DNA of 64,000 nucleotides. It comes from DATFVA01 sp963771705 (GTDB lineage: Bacteria; Bacteroidota; Ignavibacteria; Ignavibacteriales; Ignavibacteriaceae). Position 1 is the first letter of the stretch. Each line of letters starts with the position of its first letter. The translations under genes were made by a program, and so were the position numbers. The stretch is taken from NCBI GenBank assembly GCA_963771705.1, contig CAVYUP010000008.1, forward strand, positions 124,001 through 188,000, read 5' to 3'. The notes under the pieces were generated by a model that was not told the DNA's origin, did no database searches, and was given only the letters and a program-made list of their open reading frames with translations. Shown in pieces: positions 17,611-26,110 of the stretch.

Positions 17611-18450
17611 TTATTTTATTTCATGAGGGTCCATTGCCAGGCGGTAGTTTTCATTGAGATTGTTTAATTTTTCCATATCCTGGTCATCTATATTAAAGTC
17701 GAAGATCCCGGCATTCTCTTTAATTCTATCTTTATGAGAGGATTTTGGAATGGGGATTACATTATGCTGAAGAGCCCAGCGAAGAAGTATCTGCGCGGGA
17801 GTTTTTGAATACTTCTTTGATATTTCCTGCACAGATTCATTCTGAAATTTGTTTGCTCTGGAAAGGGGAGTATAGCCCTGAAGTCGTATCCCTTCTTCTT
17901 TACAGAATGAAAGCAGCTCGCCCTGATAATTGAATGGATTAAACTCTACCTGGTTAACCGCCGGTTTCATTTCAGAATTGTCAAACAATTCTTTAAGATG
18001 TCTTACTGTATAATTGCTAACCCCGATCGCTTTTGCGCCTCCCTGGTTGTATATGTCAACCAACGCTCTCCAGGATTCAAGACGTAACCCTTCAATGGGC
18101 CAGTGTATTAAGAATAAATCAACATAACCAAGCTGAAGTCTATCCATACTTTTATCAAATGATTGTTTTGCTTTATCGTAACCATGCCTATCATTATCCA
18201 GCTTAGTGGTTATAAATATTTCTTCACGAGGTATGCCGCTCTGTTTTATCACTTCGCCTACATATTCTTCATTACCGTACATCTGAGCTGTATCTATCAG
18301 CCGATACCCATTTTCAAGCGCGGCTGTTACTGCTTCCTTTACCCTCTTCTCACCGGTTAACTGATAAGTCCCGAATCCAAATACAGGTATCTCAGTTCCA
18401 CTGTTTAATTTCTCACGAGTGTTTATCTTCAATTCCATGTTTATCCTCAT
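17611..18450 (-). CDS. aldo/keto reductase, paralog of the 14-kb gene
   Basis: A 279-residue AKR-superfamily reductase. The tetrad is Asp and Tyr in LIDTAQMYGNEE, Lys in IFITTKLDN and His in LFLIHWPIEG; the NADPH-binding segment is IPKSSHKDRIKENAGIFDF. Identity to the reductase at 14066-14887 is evident along the full length, so one is probably a duplicate of the other or both come from a related source. The ATG at 18435 (MELKINT) may be the true start, as the extra five residues upstream (MRINM) are not conserved in AKRs. Confidence 0.92.
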   Translation of the reverse strand: MRINMELKINTREKLNSGTEIPVFGFGTYQLTGEKRVKEAVTAALENGYRLIDTAQMYGNEEYVGEVIKQSGIPREEIFITTKLDNDRHGYDKAKQSFDKSMDRLQLGYVDLFLIHWPIEGLRLESWRALVDIYNQGGAKAIGVSNYTVRHLKELFDNSEMKPAVNQVEFNPFNYQGELLSFCKEEGIRLQGYTPLSRANKFQNESVQEISKKYSKTPAQILLRWALQHNVIPIPKSSHKDRIKENAGIFDFNIDDQDMEKLNNLNENYRLAMDPHEIK

Positions 18451-18574
18451 CTTTTTTTAAACAATTTCGTAAAAAGAGATGAAAAATTCTAAATCATGTT
18501 TTCAGTATCACAAATACTCGTTGATTACTTCGGTTAAATTCTTTTGGTTCATATCTACAAAAATAATTGTTTGC

Positions 18575-20104
18575 TTATCCTTTTAATATGCCCTTCTCTA
18601 CTGTGAAGAATGATGTCAGTGCGCTTAAAATGGAGAGGGCTGCAGAGATATACAGTATCAGGTCAAACGCATTCACGAATGAATGCTTTATATCGGAGTT
18701 TATCAGGGTTTTTTCTTTATCCATTAATCCTTCGGGCGGCTTTGCTTCTGCCAGATCATCTGAATTTTTAATTAGTTCGGTCTTTTGATTATGTGTCAGG
18801 GTCAAGCTGGAGGTCCGTGATTCAAGGTTACCCTTGAAGAATATTATCATAAATGATCCGAGCACTGCTATTGCAATCAGGCCTGCAATTCTCGCCATAG
18901 TGTTATTTATTCCTGAAGCAATACCTGTGTTACCCGATGGAACGGAAGACATTACTGTGGCTGTCAGGGGAGCAACCACTATTCCCATACCCACTCCCAG
19001 AATTAGTATACCCGGAAAGAATGTTCCCCAGTAATCAGAAGGTCCGGCTGTTACACCTGGAAACGAGAGCAGAAAAATTCCCGCCCCTGCTATTAGCGGA
19101 CCAGCTATAAGCGGTATGCGGGCACCGAATTTATCAGCGAAGGCACCTGAAAAACGTGACATTGCTGAAATAAGAATGGCGAATGGAAGAATAGCCAGAC
19201 CCGCGCTGAATTCTTTGTATCCCTGGATCTGTACAAGATTCATCGGCAGAAAAAAAAGACCGACGTTCAAAGCAGTATACATAAGTAAGGTAAGCAGGTT
19301 CACCCCAGAAAAGGATCTGGAATGATATAAACTCAGAGGCATTAAAGGATGGTTGCTCCTGAATTCAATAATCAGAAATAAAATTATAGCGAGTACGCCG
19401 ACTGAAAGAGGGACAATGACCCTGGCAGCAGCGAAATTCGTATCCGAAGCCTCCAGAAATCCATAAGTTATACCGGCAAGTCCTATTGTAGCAGACACAG
19501 CCCCTGGTATATCCAGTCCCTTTGCTGATTCATCTTTACTCTCAGGTACTTTAGCCAGCAAAGCAAAAATCGTAAATATGGCAAGAGGAATATTAATAAA
19601 AAAAATTACTCTCCATAAACCTATACCCGCAAGCCAGCCGCCAAGGACAGGACCTGCCGAGGTAGTGAGCGCGCTGAATGTTGACCATGTACCATAAGCT
19701 TTGCCTCGCCGTTCAGAGGGGATAACAGAAGAAATGATAGCGAGACTGCCAGGTACCATCAAAGCTCCTCCAATTCCCTGGAATCCTCTTACGATTATCA
19801 GCATCTCAATCCCGCTGGATATTCCGCATAAAAAAGAGGATATACTGAAGATTATTATTCCAATTACAAATATTTTTTTCCTTCCATAAATATCTCCTAG
19901 AGATCCTCCAAGCAGCATTAGCGACGAGAGGAATAGTGTGTAGGCATTTATAATCCACAGCAGGTTTTTCCCGTTAATACCAAGGTCTCTCTGTATGGCC
20001 GGCAACGCAACATTTAGTGTGGATAGATCAATGAATACCATACTTGAAGCGAAGATGGCTGCTGTGAGAGTCCATGTTTCAACGGTAGAACTTTGATTGT
20101 TCAT
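18575..20104 (-). CDS. MFS multidrug exporter, DHA2 (EmrB/QacA) family
   Basis: A 509-residue inner-membrane proton-drug antiporter. The DHA2 hallmarks are present: about 14 hydrophobic helices, the LSTLNVALPAIQRDLG motif in helix 1, LGGSLGDIYGRKKIF (motif A) after helix 2, and GPVLGGWLAG (motif C) in helix 5. A charged periplasmic or cytoplasmic loop near residues 435-475 precedes the last helix. No membrane-fusion protein or outer-membrane channel gene is next to it, so it probably works alone or with a distant partner. Substrates cannot be predicted. Confidence 0.93.
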   Translation of the reverse strand: MNNQSSTVETWTLTAAIFASSMVFIDLSTLNVALPAIQRDLGINGKNLLWIINAYTLFLSSLMLLGGSLGDIYGRKKIFVIGIIIFSISSFLCGISSGIEMLIIVRGFQGIGGALMVPGSLAIISSVIPSERRGKAYGTWSTFSALTTSAGPVLGGWLAGIGLWRVIFFINIPLAIFTIFALLAKVPESKDESAKGLDIPGAVSATIGLAGITYGFLEASDTNFAAARVIVPLSVGVLAIILFLIIEFRSNHPLMPLSLYHSRSFSGVNLLTLLMYTALNVGLFFLPMNLVQIQGYKEFSAGLAILPFAILISAMSRFSGAFADKFGARIPLIAGPLIAGAGIFLLSFPGVTAGPSDYWGTFFPGILILGVGMGIVVAPLTATVMSSVPSGNTGIASGINNTMARIAGLIAIAVLGSFMIIFFKGNLESRTSSLTLTHNQKTELIKNSDDLAEAKPPEGLMDKEKTLINSDIKHSFVNAFDLILYISAALSILSALTSFFTVEKGILKG

Positions 20105-20228
20105 TCTTTTTAGTTAATAAATCAGGGAATGCTTAATAAATGAATTTATTTACCCCAAAGCAAGGAAATTTTCTAAGTGTGAACTGCTTTACATATGCCC
20201 TTTATTGTCCGGATAAAATTGCGGGGAT

Positions 20229-20621
20229 TTACACGGTTCTGTCAAACTCCAGGAACTCAACTGGTGCCCCGTTTTCCAGAACCATCGCAACCTTCACTCC
20301 CTTTGAGGGAGAGTTGATGTCACCCAGCAGTACTTTGTCCTTAACTGTTTCCGTAAGGTTCTCCACTTCAAAGGCGATATGCGGAATAGACTGAATTATC
20401 TCTGCAACCGGACTATCAGCCTCAAACCGCATCCATTCAATACCGTATTCGCTGTTCTCAAAGCCTGAGACAAACATTTTTTGATCCTTAAGGTATTTCT
20501 CACCGGGTCTTTTTTCTTTCGTAGGTATTCCGATATGGTGATACCGCATTCCCTTTTTAACCGCTGGCGGAAGTTCATCGTCTTTTCGTTTACCGTGAGA
20601 TTTATTCAAGTTATTCTTCAT
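20229..20621 (-). CDS. VOC-superfamily (glyoxalase/dioxygenase fold) protein
   Basis: A 130-residue protein whose second part reads MRYHHIGIPTKEKRPGEKY, then WMRFEADSP, IPHIAFEVENLTE and PVEFLEFDRTV, the beta-alpha-beta-beta pattern of vicinal oxygen chelate proteins. Likely metal ligands are the His in YHHIGI, His in PHIAF and the terminal Glu. The first 25 residues are charged and not part of the fold, so translation could start at the internal Met26. Length suits a single VOC module that dimerises. It follows the TauE-like gene on the same strand by 25 bases. Reaction unknown. Confidence 0.8.
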   Translation of the reverse strand: MKNNLNKSHGKRKDDELPPAVKKGMRYHHIGIPTKEKRPGEKYLKDQKMFVSGFENSEYGIEWMRFEADSPVAEIIQSIPHIAFEVENLTETVKDKVLLGDINSPSKGVKVAMVLENGAPVEFLEFDRTV

Positions 20622-20646
20622 TATTAAGAGCCAGACTCTTTTATGA

Positions 20647-21396
20647 TTAAAATACGTTCAGAAGCTTTAGGGCCATGACGAAAATCGCGACGACCAGAAC
20701 AACTTTGATTAATTTTTCTCCCTTTTTAACGGATAATTTAGCCGACCACCAGCCTCCTAATGCCGTACCTGCTCCGAGTACAATACCCCAAAACCAGTTT
20801 ACATTTCCCGTAAATGCAAATATTAATAGGGCTGGAAGTGTAAATACAAGAACAATGAATACTTTATGCATATTAACAAAAACCAGGTTCAGCTTCATTA
20901 AATGCTGAAGCGCAGCCATAATCATAAAGCCAACGCCTACCTGTAGGAATCCTCCGTAAAAGCCTATTCCGAACATCGAAAGGTAAACTGACCAGGAAAT
21001 TTTCTGGCTCTTTTCTCCTTCTTTTGTATTTTTAGCTTTGGGCAGAAACATTGATATTATTATCAGGATCATAACAATACCGAGTATTTTTTGAAACAGC
21101 TGATCGTTCAGCTTAACAGCAAGTATTGCTCCCGCAATAGCACCTGGAAGGGTAAGCAGGGAAAGTTTTAGACTCAGTTTGAACTGGCTGAAATTCGATC
21201 TCTTAAACGAATATATGGCAGCAATATTCTGCATCATTATACCAACCCGGTTGGTTCCGTTTGCCAGTGCGGAATCAAGTCCGAGGAAGATTAACATCGG
21301 AAGGGTAAGTGAAGACCCCCCCCCCGCACCAACATTAATAAAACCCGAAATAAATGCTATTATAAACAGCAGAATAACCGAAGTGATGTCTGACAA
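20647..21396 (-). CDS. TauE/SafE-family (sulfite exporter-like) permease
   Basis: A 249-residue inner-membrane protein with about eight hydrophobic helices and the TauE/SafE repeat pattern: FISGFINVGAGGGSSLTLPML in the first half and FGIGFYGGFLQVGVGFM in the second. The family moves sulfite, organosulfonates or related anions out of the cell. The glycine triplet near residue 26 is coded by ten consecutive G (C10 at 21316-21325 on the plus strand), in frame as read, so slippage would truncate the protein. It is probably co-transcribed with the VOC gene. Confidence 0.9.
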   Translation of the reverse strand: MSDITSVILLFIIAFISGFINVGAGGGSSLTLPMLIFLGLDSALANGTNRVGIMMQNIAAIYSFKRSNFSQFKLSLKLSLLTLPGAIAGAILAVKLNDQLFQKILGIVMILIIISMFLPKAKNTKEGEKSQKISWSVYLSMFGIGFYGGFLQVGVGFMIMAALQHLMKLNLVFVNMHKVFIVLVFTLPALLIFAFTGNVNWFWGIVLGAGTALGGWWSAKLSVKKGEKLIKVVLVVAIFVMALKLLNVF

Positions 21397-21549
21397 CTGA
21401 AAATCCTGTTTTTTTGATATGAAATATACAACACTAACTACTTATCTTAAAAAATATAGTTTAGTTTATCAGCAGAAAGAAATACTAGACCTGCTTATAC
21501 TGAACCCCTGAAAATCTGCTGATTCAGCGACTAAATAGAGAGGTTAGAA

Positions 21550-22077
21550 ATGAAACAACTAAAAACTTATTTGATTTTATTTGTTCTGATTGGAGGGTCA
21601 TTTTTGTCTTACGCGCAAACCCCCTATGCAGAATGGGCAAAAATTAAGGAAGATATCCCGGAAGGAGCAGCTAATAGCTATGAAAATATGAAGCAAAATA
21701 CACCTGAAAGAAACTGGATCGATCTTCCGCCTTATCCTGAGGCCAAAATTATTCACACATCTCAATCAACTCAAAGTATAGACGATAGCAAAAACCCGGA
21801 ACTTCCAACGGTAACGCTCATAAGTAATGATCCAGCTGAAAAGATTATTAATGTCTATAAAGATTTGATACAGGATTATCCTAAATGGCGATGGGACGAT
21901 AATGTTAAAATATTCTATAAGGGCAACCTTCAGGATGCACTTAACAGGCAGGCTCCTTATATCCAGATAACCCCTATAAAATCAGAAGAGCCTGATCTTA
22001 TTTATATATCCTCCGAAGATCTTGCTGTAGCTAATTCGAAAATTGTTGTATGTTATAACCCGCGCAGTGTAAGGTAG
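21550..22077 (+). CDS. secreted protein of unknown function
   Basis: A 175-residue protein with a clear Sec signal peptide (about 1-23, LFVLIGGSFLSYAQ) and a soluble mature part with several aromatic and proline residues (NWIDLPPYPEAK, YPKWRWDDNVK). Repeated references to short beta strands ending VVCYNP suggest a small mixed alpha/beta fold. I do not recognise the family. GAGAGG at 21537-21542 precedes the ATG. It is convergent with the MBL hydrolase gene six bases away. Confidence 0.7.
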   Translation: MKQLKTYLILFVLIGGSFLSYAQTPYAEWAKIKEDIPEGAANSYENMKQNTPERNWIDLPPYPEAKIIHTSQSTQSIDDSKNPELPTVTLISNDPAEKIINVYKDLIQDYPKWRWDDNVKIFYKGNLQDALNRQAPYIQITPIKSEEPDLIYISSEDLAVANSKIVVCYNPRSVR

Positions 22078-22083
22078 ATCATA

Positions 22084-23091
22084 TCACCCGACATTCCATT
22101 CGGAAGGGAATGACGTTCCGGGAAATATCTTCCGTGCTTCCTTGATGAACAGCGGGTAGTCTTTTATTCTATACCTGTCTGAGATATGAAAAAGTATGAG
22201 TTTATGCGCAACTGCAGCCCTGGCCAGCTGTGCCGCGTACCCTGCCGTCATATGATGATTCTTTTCAGCAAATTCTGCTTCTCCCGTAAGATACTGACTC
22301 TCGCATATCATCGTATCGCAATTCTTAAAAACTTTTTTGATCTTCGATTGTGCTTCTTTGCTGAATTTGAAATCAGTTAAATAACCTATGCTTTCACCCT
22401 CTGACTTTTCCAGGAGCTTGCTCCTGAGGGATTTTAAACTCATAAATTTTCTGCCGACCTCGACTTCCTCATCAGGACTGATATCCAGTTTGCGGACCTT
22501 TTCGAGCCAGGGACCAGGAGCAAGCCCTGCTTCTTTGAGAGATTCTTTGTTGATATTCAGAGAAGGTTTCTCTTTGATGAAATATGCTGCTGAGGGGATT
22601 ATATGATCAAGCAGTACTGCTTTTACGGTAAGGTCCGAATTATCAATCAGCGTTCCTTCAAAAGGTTTTTCACCTGCCTGATGTTTTACTGAATACCCCT
22701 CAGAAGTCTTGAATAAAAATGTTAAGCATTTGTTTTCTTTAATGTCGGTAACATACCAGGAACCGGGAACTCCTTTAACCAGGTTCCATTTGAACCCCTT
22801 CAGGCGGTTCTGTATAATTTCGGCTGTGTCCTCTGGCCCGAAAACATAGACTGGTTTCTTATCCCTGTCGTAATTCCTCCTAAAGAAATAATCGAATCCC
22901 GCAATATGATCAATATGAAGATGAGAGAAGAAAAGATAATCAATCGATTTAATGGTTCTCTGATCAAGGTCTTTCAGTATATTTTCACCGCAGTCGAACA
23001 GCATCCGGTAAACTCCTGTCCCGCAGTCAGCCCAGACCATCAGACCATTATCCCATCCGGGTTTACCTAGCACTCGATAGCTGATACTCAT
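22084..23091 (-). CDS. MBL-fold metallo-hydrolase, RNase Z-like
   Basis: A 335-residue protein of the metallo-beta-lactamase fold. The di-zinc motif FFSHLHIDHIAGFDYFF is at about 54-70, with GENIL upstream; later ligands are likely His187-region (LLDHIIPSAAY) and the C-terminal HISDRY. The layout resembles RNase Z/ElaC-type or other long MBL hydrolases, but the N terminus (GWDNGLMVWADCGTG) is atypical and a genuine tRNase exosite is not obvious. It could act on another phosphodiester. Cytoplasmic, monocistronic. Confidence 0.8.
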   Translation of the reverse strand: MSISYRVLGKPGWDNGLMVWADCGTGVYRMLFDCGENILKDLDQRTIKSIDYLFFSHLHIDHIAGFDYFFRRNYDRDKKPVYVFGPEDTAEIIQNRLKGFKWNLVKGVPGSWYVTDIKENKCLTFLFKTSEGYSVKHQAGEKPFEGTLIDNSDLTVKAVLLDHIIPSAAYFIKEKPSLNINKESLKEAGLAPGPWLEKVRKLDISPDEEVEVGRKFMSLKSLRSKLLEKSEGESIGYLTDFKFSKEAQSKIKKVFKNCDTMICESQYLTGEAEFAEKNHHMTAGYAAQLARAAVAHKLILFHISDRYRIKDYPLFIKEARKIFPGTSFPSEWNVG

Positions 23092-23184
23092 ATGTTGCCG
23101 TACTTATCTAATTAAAAAGAAAATTCTTATTTTAACCTGTTAACTTAATATATAATAATTCCTTATAAAGATTTTTATTTTAAG

Positions 23185-25071
23185 ATGAACCTCAAAGCCC
23201 TTTTGCAGATTTCATTTATTCTGATAGTTCTTCCCTTAATATCTATATATCCTCAGGGAAAAGAATATATCAAGTCCCATTATAACAAGCATGAATACCG
23301 TATTGAAATGAGAGACGGCGTAAAACTATTTACCGCTGTTTATTCTCCGAAGGATTCAACGGCTGATTATCCTATACTGATGGTTAGAACGCCGTATACT
23401 TCTGCTCCATATGGAGAACACAATTACCCTGACGATTTTGAAGTTCCTGAAGAAATGGTTAAGGACGGCTATATTTTTGTGTTCCAGGATGTCCGCGGCA
23501 GGTTTTTGTCGGGGGGCGACTTTATAAATATGCGCGCTTATATCCCCGATAAAAAAAATAAAAAGGATGTCGACGAAAGCAGCGATACTTATGATACAGT
23601 CGATTGGCTGGTAAAACATGTATCGCATAATAATGGAAAAGTCGGAATGTGGGGTATATCCTATCCCGGTTTTTATGCGGCAATGGGATCAATAAATGCA
23701 CATCCCGCTCTGGTTGCGGTTTCTCCCGAGGCCCCTATAGCAAACTGGTTTATGGGGGACGATATGCACCATAACGGCGCTTTTTCTTTACTAATGGACT
23801 TTGACTTTTTCTCGAACTTCGGAAGACCAAGGGATTCTCTTACTACAAGCTGGCCGAAACCCCTGCAGTACGCATCTCCTGACGCTTATAATTTCTTCCT
23901 CAATATTGGTCCGTTATCGAACGTGAATAAGAACTTCTTCCATCATAACATAGCTTTCTGGGATTCAACTATTAACCACCCGAATTATGATTACTACTGG
24001 AAGGCAAAAAATAATCTTCCGCATTTTAATAATATAACGCCTGCAATGCTGATTGTAGGGGGATGGTATGATGCCGAAGACCTTTACGGACCCCTGCATA
24101 TTTATAGATCAATCGAAGAAAAGAACCCCGGCACTGATAACTTTCTGGTAATGGGACCCTGGTTCCATGGAGGCTGGATACGAAGTGAAGGTGATTCTCT
24201 GGGTGATATTTCTTTCGGAGCAAAAATCAGTGAGTTCTTTCAGCAGAAGATGTTCATTCCCTTCTTTGAGCATTATCTAAAAGGGAAAGGGAAGTTCAAC
24301 CAGCCGGAAGCTTATGTATTTCAGACAGGTACTAATGAATGGAAATCTTACCCATCCTGGCCTCCTCCGGATGCCGTCGACAGCAAAATTTATTTCGGTG
24401 CCAATCATTCTTTATCTTTTAAGGAATCCACAGCTGAGGGTTATGATGAATATACAGCAGATCCTATGAAGCCTGTTCCATATACAGATAAAAAACTTGA
24501 CTCAAGAAGATTTTATAATAGAAATTATATGATAGAGGATCAGAGGTTCGCTTCGGAAAGGCCTGATGTTCTGGTTTATGAATCCGACCCTCTCAAGGAG
24601 AATCTTACTTTGTCGGGCCCTCTACAGGCTGAACTTTATGTTTCTACTTCAGGCAGTGACGGTGATTGGGTGGTTAAAGTTATCGATGAATTCCCGGCTG
24701 ATGCACCTTCTCCCGATCCAAATCCTGATAACGTTGAAATGGGTGACTATCAGGAACTTGTAAGAGGCGAAATAATGCGCGGAAGGTTCAGGAATAGTTT
24801 TGAAAATCCTGAACCATTTGATTCCGGAAAGGTATCAAAAGTAGAATTCAGCCTGCAGGATGTCAACCATACTTTTCTGAAGGATCACAGGATAATGATC
24901 CAGGTACAAAGCAGCTGGTTCCCTTTCTTCGACAGGAACCCGCAGACCTTTGTTAAAAATATCTATAAGGCCGAACAGAAGGATTTCAGGAAAGCCGAAA
25001 TCAGACTCTATCATTCGAAAGAATATCCTTCATCTTTGCACGTAAAATTCTTAAGCGGTAACAAACGCTGA
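23185..25071 (+). CDS. secreted CocE/NonD-family alpha/beta hydrolase (X-Pro dipeptidyl-peptidase S15-like)
   Basis: A 628-residue exported hydrolase with a signal peptide (about 1-23). The alpha/beta core has the nucleophile serine in GMWGISYPGFYA (about 158), the acid in GGWYDAEDLYG and the histidine in GPWFHGGW, all matching CocE/S15 enzymes. The C-terminal jelly-roll domain (about 430-628) includes VSTSGSDGDWVVKV, usual for the family. Such enzymes act as acylamino-ester or beta-lactam-antibiotic acylases or as peptidases. No sorting domain, so it is likely periplasmic. It is followed by another exported Ntn-type protein after 35 bases. Confidence 0.9.
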   Translation: MNLKALLQISFILIVLPLISIYPQGKEYIKSHYNKHEYRIEMRDGVKLFTAVYSPKDSTADYPILMVRTPYTSAPYGEHNYPDDFEVPEEMVKDGYIFVFQDVRGRFLSGGDFINMRAYIPDKKNKKDVDESSDTYDTVDWLVKHVSHNNGKVGMWGISYPGFYAAMGSINAHPALVAVSPEAPIANWFMGDDMHHNGAFSLLMDFDFFSNFGRPRDSLTTSWPKPLQYASPDAYNFFLNIGPLSNVNKNFFHHNIAFWDSTINHPNYDYYWKAKNNLPHFNNITPAMLIVGGWYDAEDLYGPLHIYRSIEEKNPGTDNFLVMGPWFHGGWIRSEGDSLGDISFGAKISEFFQQKMFIPFFEHYLKGKGKFNQPEAYVFQTGTNEWKSYPSWPPPDAVDSKIYFGANHSLSFKESTAEGYDEYTADPMKPVPYTDKKLDSRRFYNRNYMIEDQRFASERPDVLVYESDPLKENLTLSGPLQAELYVSTSGSDGDWVVKVIDEFPADAPSPDPNPDNVEMGDYQELVRGEIMRGRFRNSFENPEPFDSGKVSKVEFSLQDVNHTFLKDHRIMIQVQSSWFPFFDRNPQTFVKNIYKAEQKDFRKAEIRLYHSKEYPSSLHVKFLSGNKR

Positions 25072-25106
25072 CAATTTATATCTGTCATTTTTCACAGGAG
25101 AGTAAT

Positions 25107-26099
25107 ATGAAAAGGACTATCTTAAATATCTTATTAACGGGATTGATTATGTCATCGGTTTCCTTTCCGCAGCTTACATACAAACAGGATCCCTTCGCGC
25201 ATACGTTTTCGATTGTTGCAAGAGACCCGCAGACGGGTGAGATGGGAGTTGCTGTGCAGTCCCACTGGTTTTCTGTTGGTACTATTGTAACCTGGGCAGA
25301 AGCCGGAGTGGGTGCTATTGCAACTCAGTCGTTTGTTAATGCTTCATTCGGTCCGCGCGGACTCGAAATGCTGAAGAATGGAATGAGCGCTCAACAGGCT
25401 GTTGATTCACTTCTTGAAACGGATGAGGGAAGGGAGTTCAGACAGCTAGCAATAATAGATTCTAAAGGAAACGTCGCCTCATTTACCGGCAAAAAGTGTG
25501 TTCAGCCTGCTGGGAACATAAAAGGAGACAATTTTTCCTGTCAGGCAAACCTGATGATAAATGATAAGGTTTGGCCGTCGATGGCTGAGGCTTTTAAGAA
25601 ATCAACTGGCCCGCTGGCCGAAAGGATGATGGCGGCGTTGGAAGCGGGACAGGAAGCAGGCGGAGATATACGCGGAAAGCAGTCGGCTGCAATGATCGTT
25701 GTCCGTGGAAAATCTACCGGTAAAGTATGGGAAGACCGTCTGGTAGACCTTCGCGTGGATGATAGTCCTGAACCGATAAAAGAACTTAAACGCCTCCTTA
25801 AGGTCCACCGCGCATACGAACATATGAACGCAGGCGACCTCGCGGTTGAAAAAGGAAATATGAAAAAGGCACTTGAAGAGTACGGTGCAGCCGAAGAAAT
25901 GTTTCCGGATAACGCGGAAATGAAATACTGGCACGCAGTTGCTCTTGCAAATAACGGAAAGGTGGATGAATCACTGCCGATTTTCGGAGAAGTTTTTAAT
26001 ATGGATGAAAACTGGAGAGATCTTACCCCAAGGCTTGTGGAGCCGGGTCTGCTTACTGTAGATGAAAAAGATTTGAAACGTATTATGGATGTGAAATAA
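25107..26099 (+). CDS. exported DUF1028 protein with C-terminal TPR-like region
   Basis: A 330-residue protein with a signal peptide (about 1-22). The DUF1028 domain (about 28-225) is recognised from HTFSIVARDPQTGEMGVAVQSHW and AEAGVGAIATQSFVNASFGPRGL; this family has an Ntn-hydrolase-like fold of unknown role. The C-terminal 100 residues are helical with a tetratricopeptide look (AYEHMNAGDLAVEKGNMKKALEEY, then AEMKYWHAVALANNGKVDES). GGAG precedes the ATG. It probably shares a transcript with the upstream hydrolase and the purine permease 11 bases downstream. Confidence 0.88.
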   Translation: MKRTILNILLTGLIMSSVSFPQLTYKQDPFAHTFSIVARDPQTGEMGVAVQSHWFSVGTIVTWAEAGVGAIATQSFVNASFGPRGLEMLKNGMSAQQAVDSLLETDEGREFRQLAIIDSKGNVASFTGKKCVQPAGNIKGDNFSCQANLMINDKVWPSMAEAFKKSTGPLAERMMAALEAGQEAGGDIRGKQSAAMIVVRGKSTGKVWEDRLVDLRVDDSPEPIKELKRLLKVHRAYEHMNAGDLAVEKGNMKKALEEYGAAEEMFPDNAEMKYWHAVALANNGKVDESLPIFGEVFNMDENWRDLTPRLVEPGLLTVDEKDLKRIMDVK

Positions 26100-26110
26100 A
26101 TAAGGACTGA

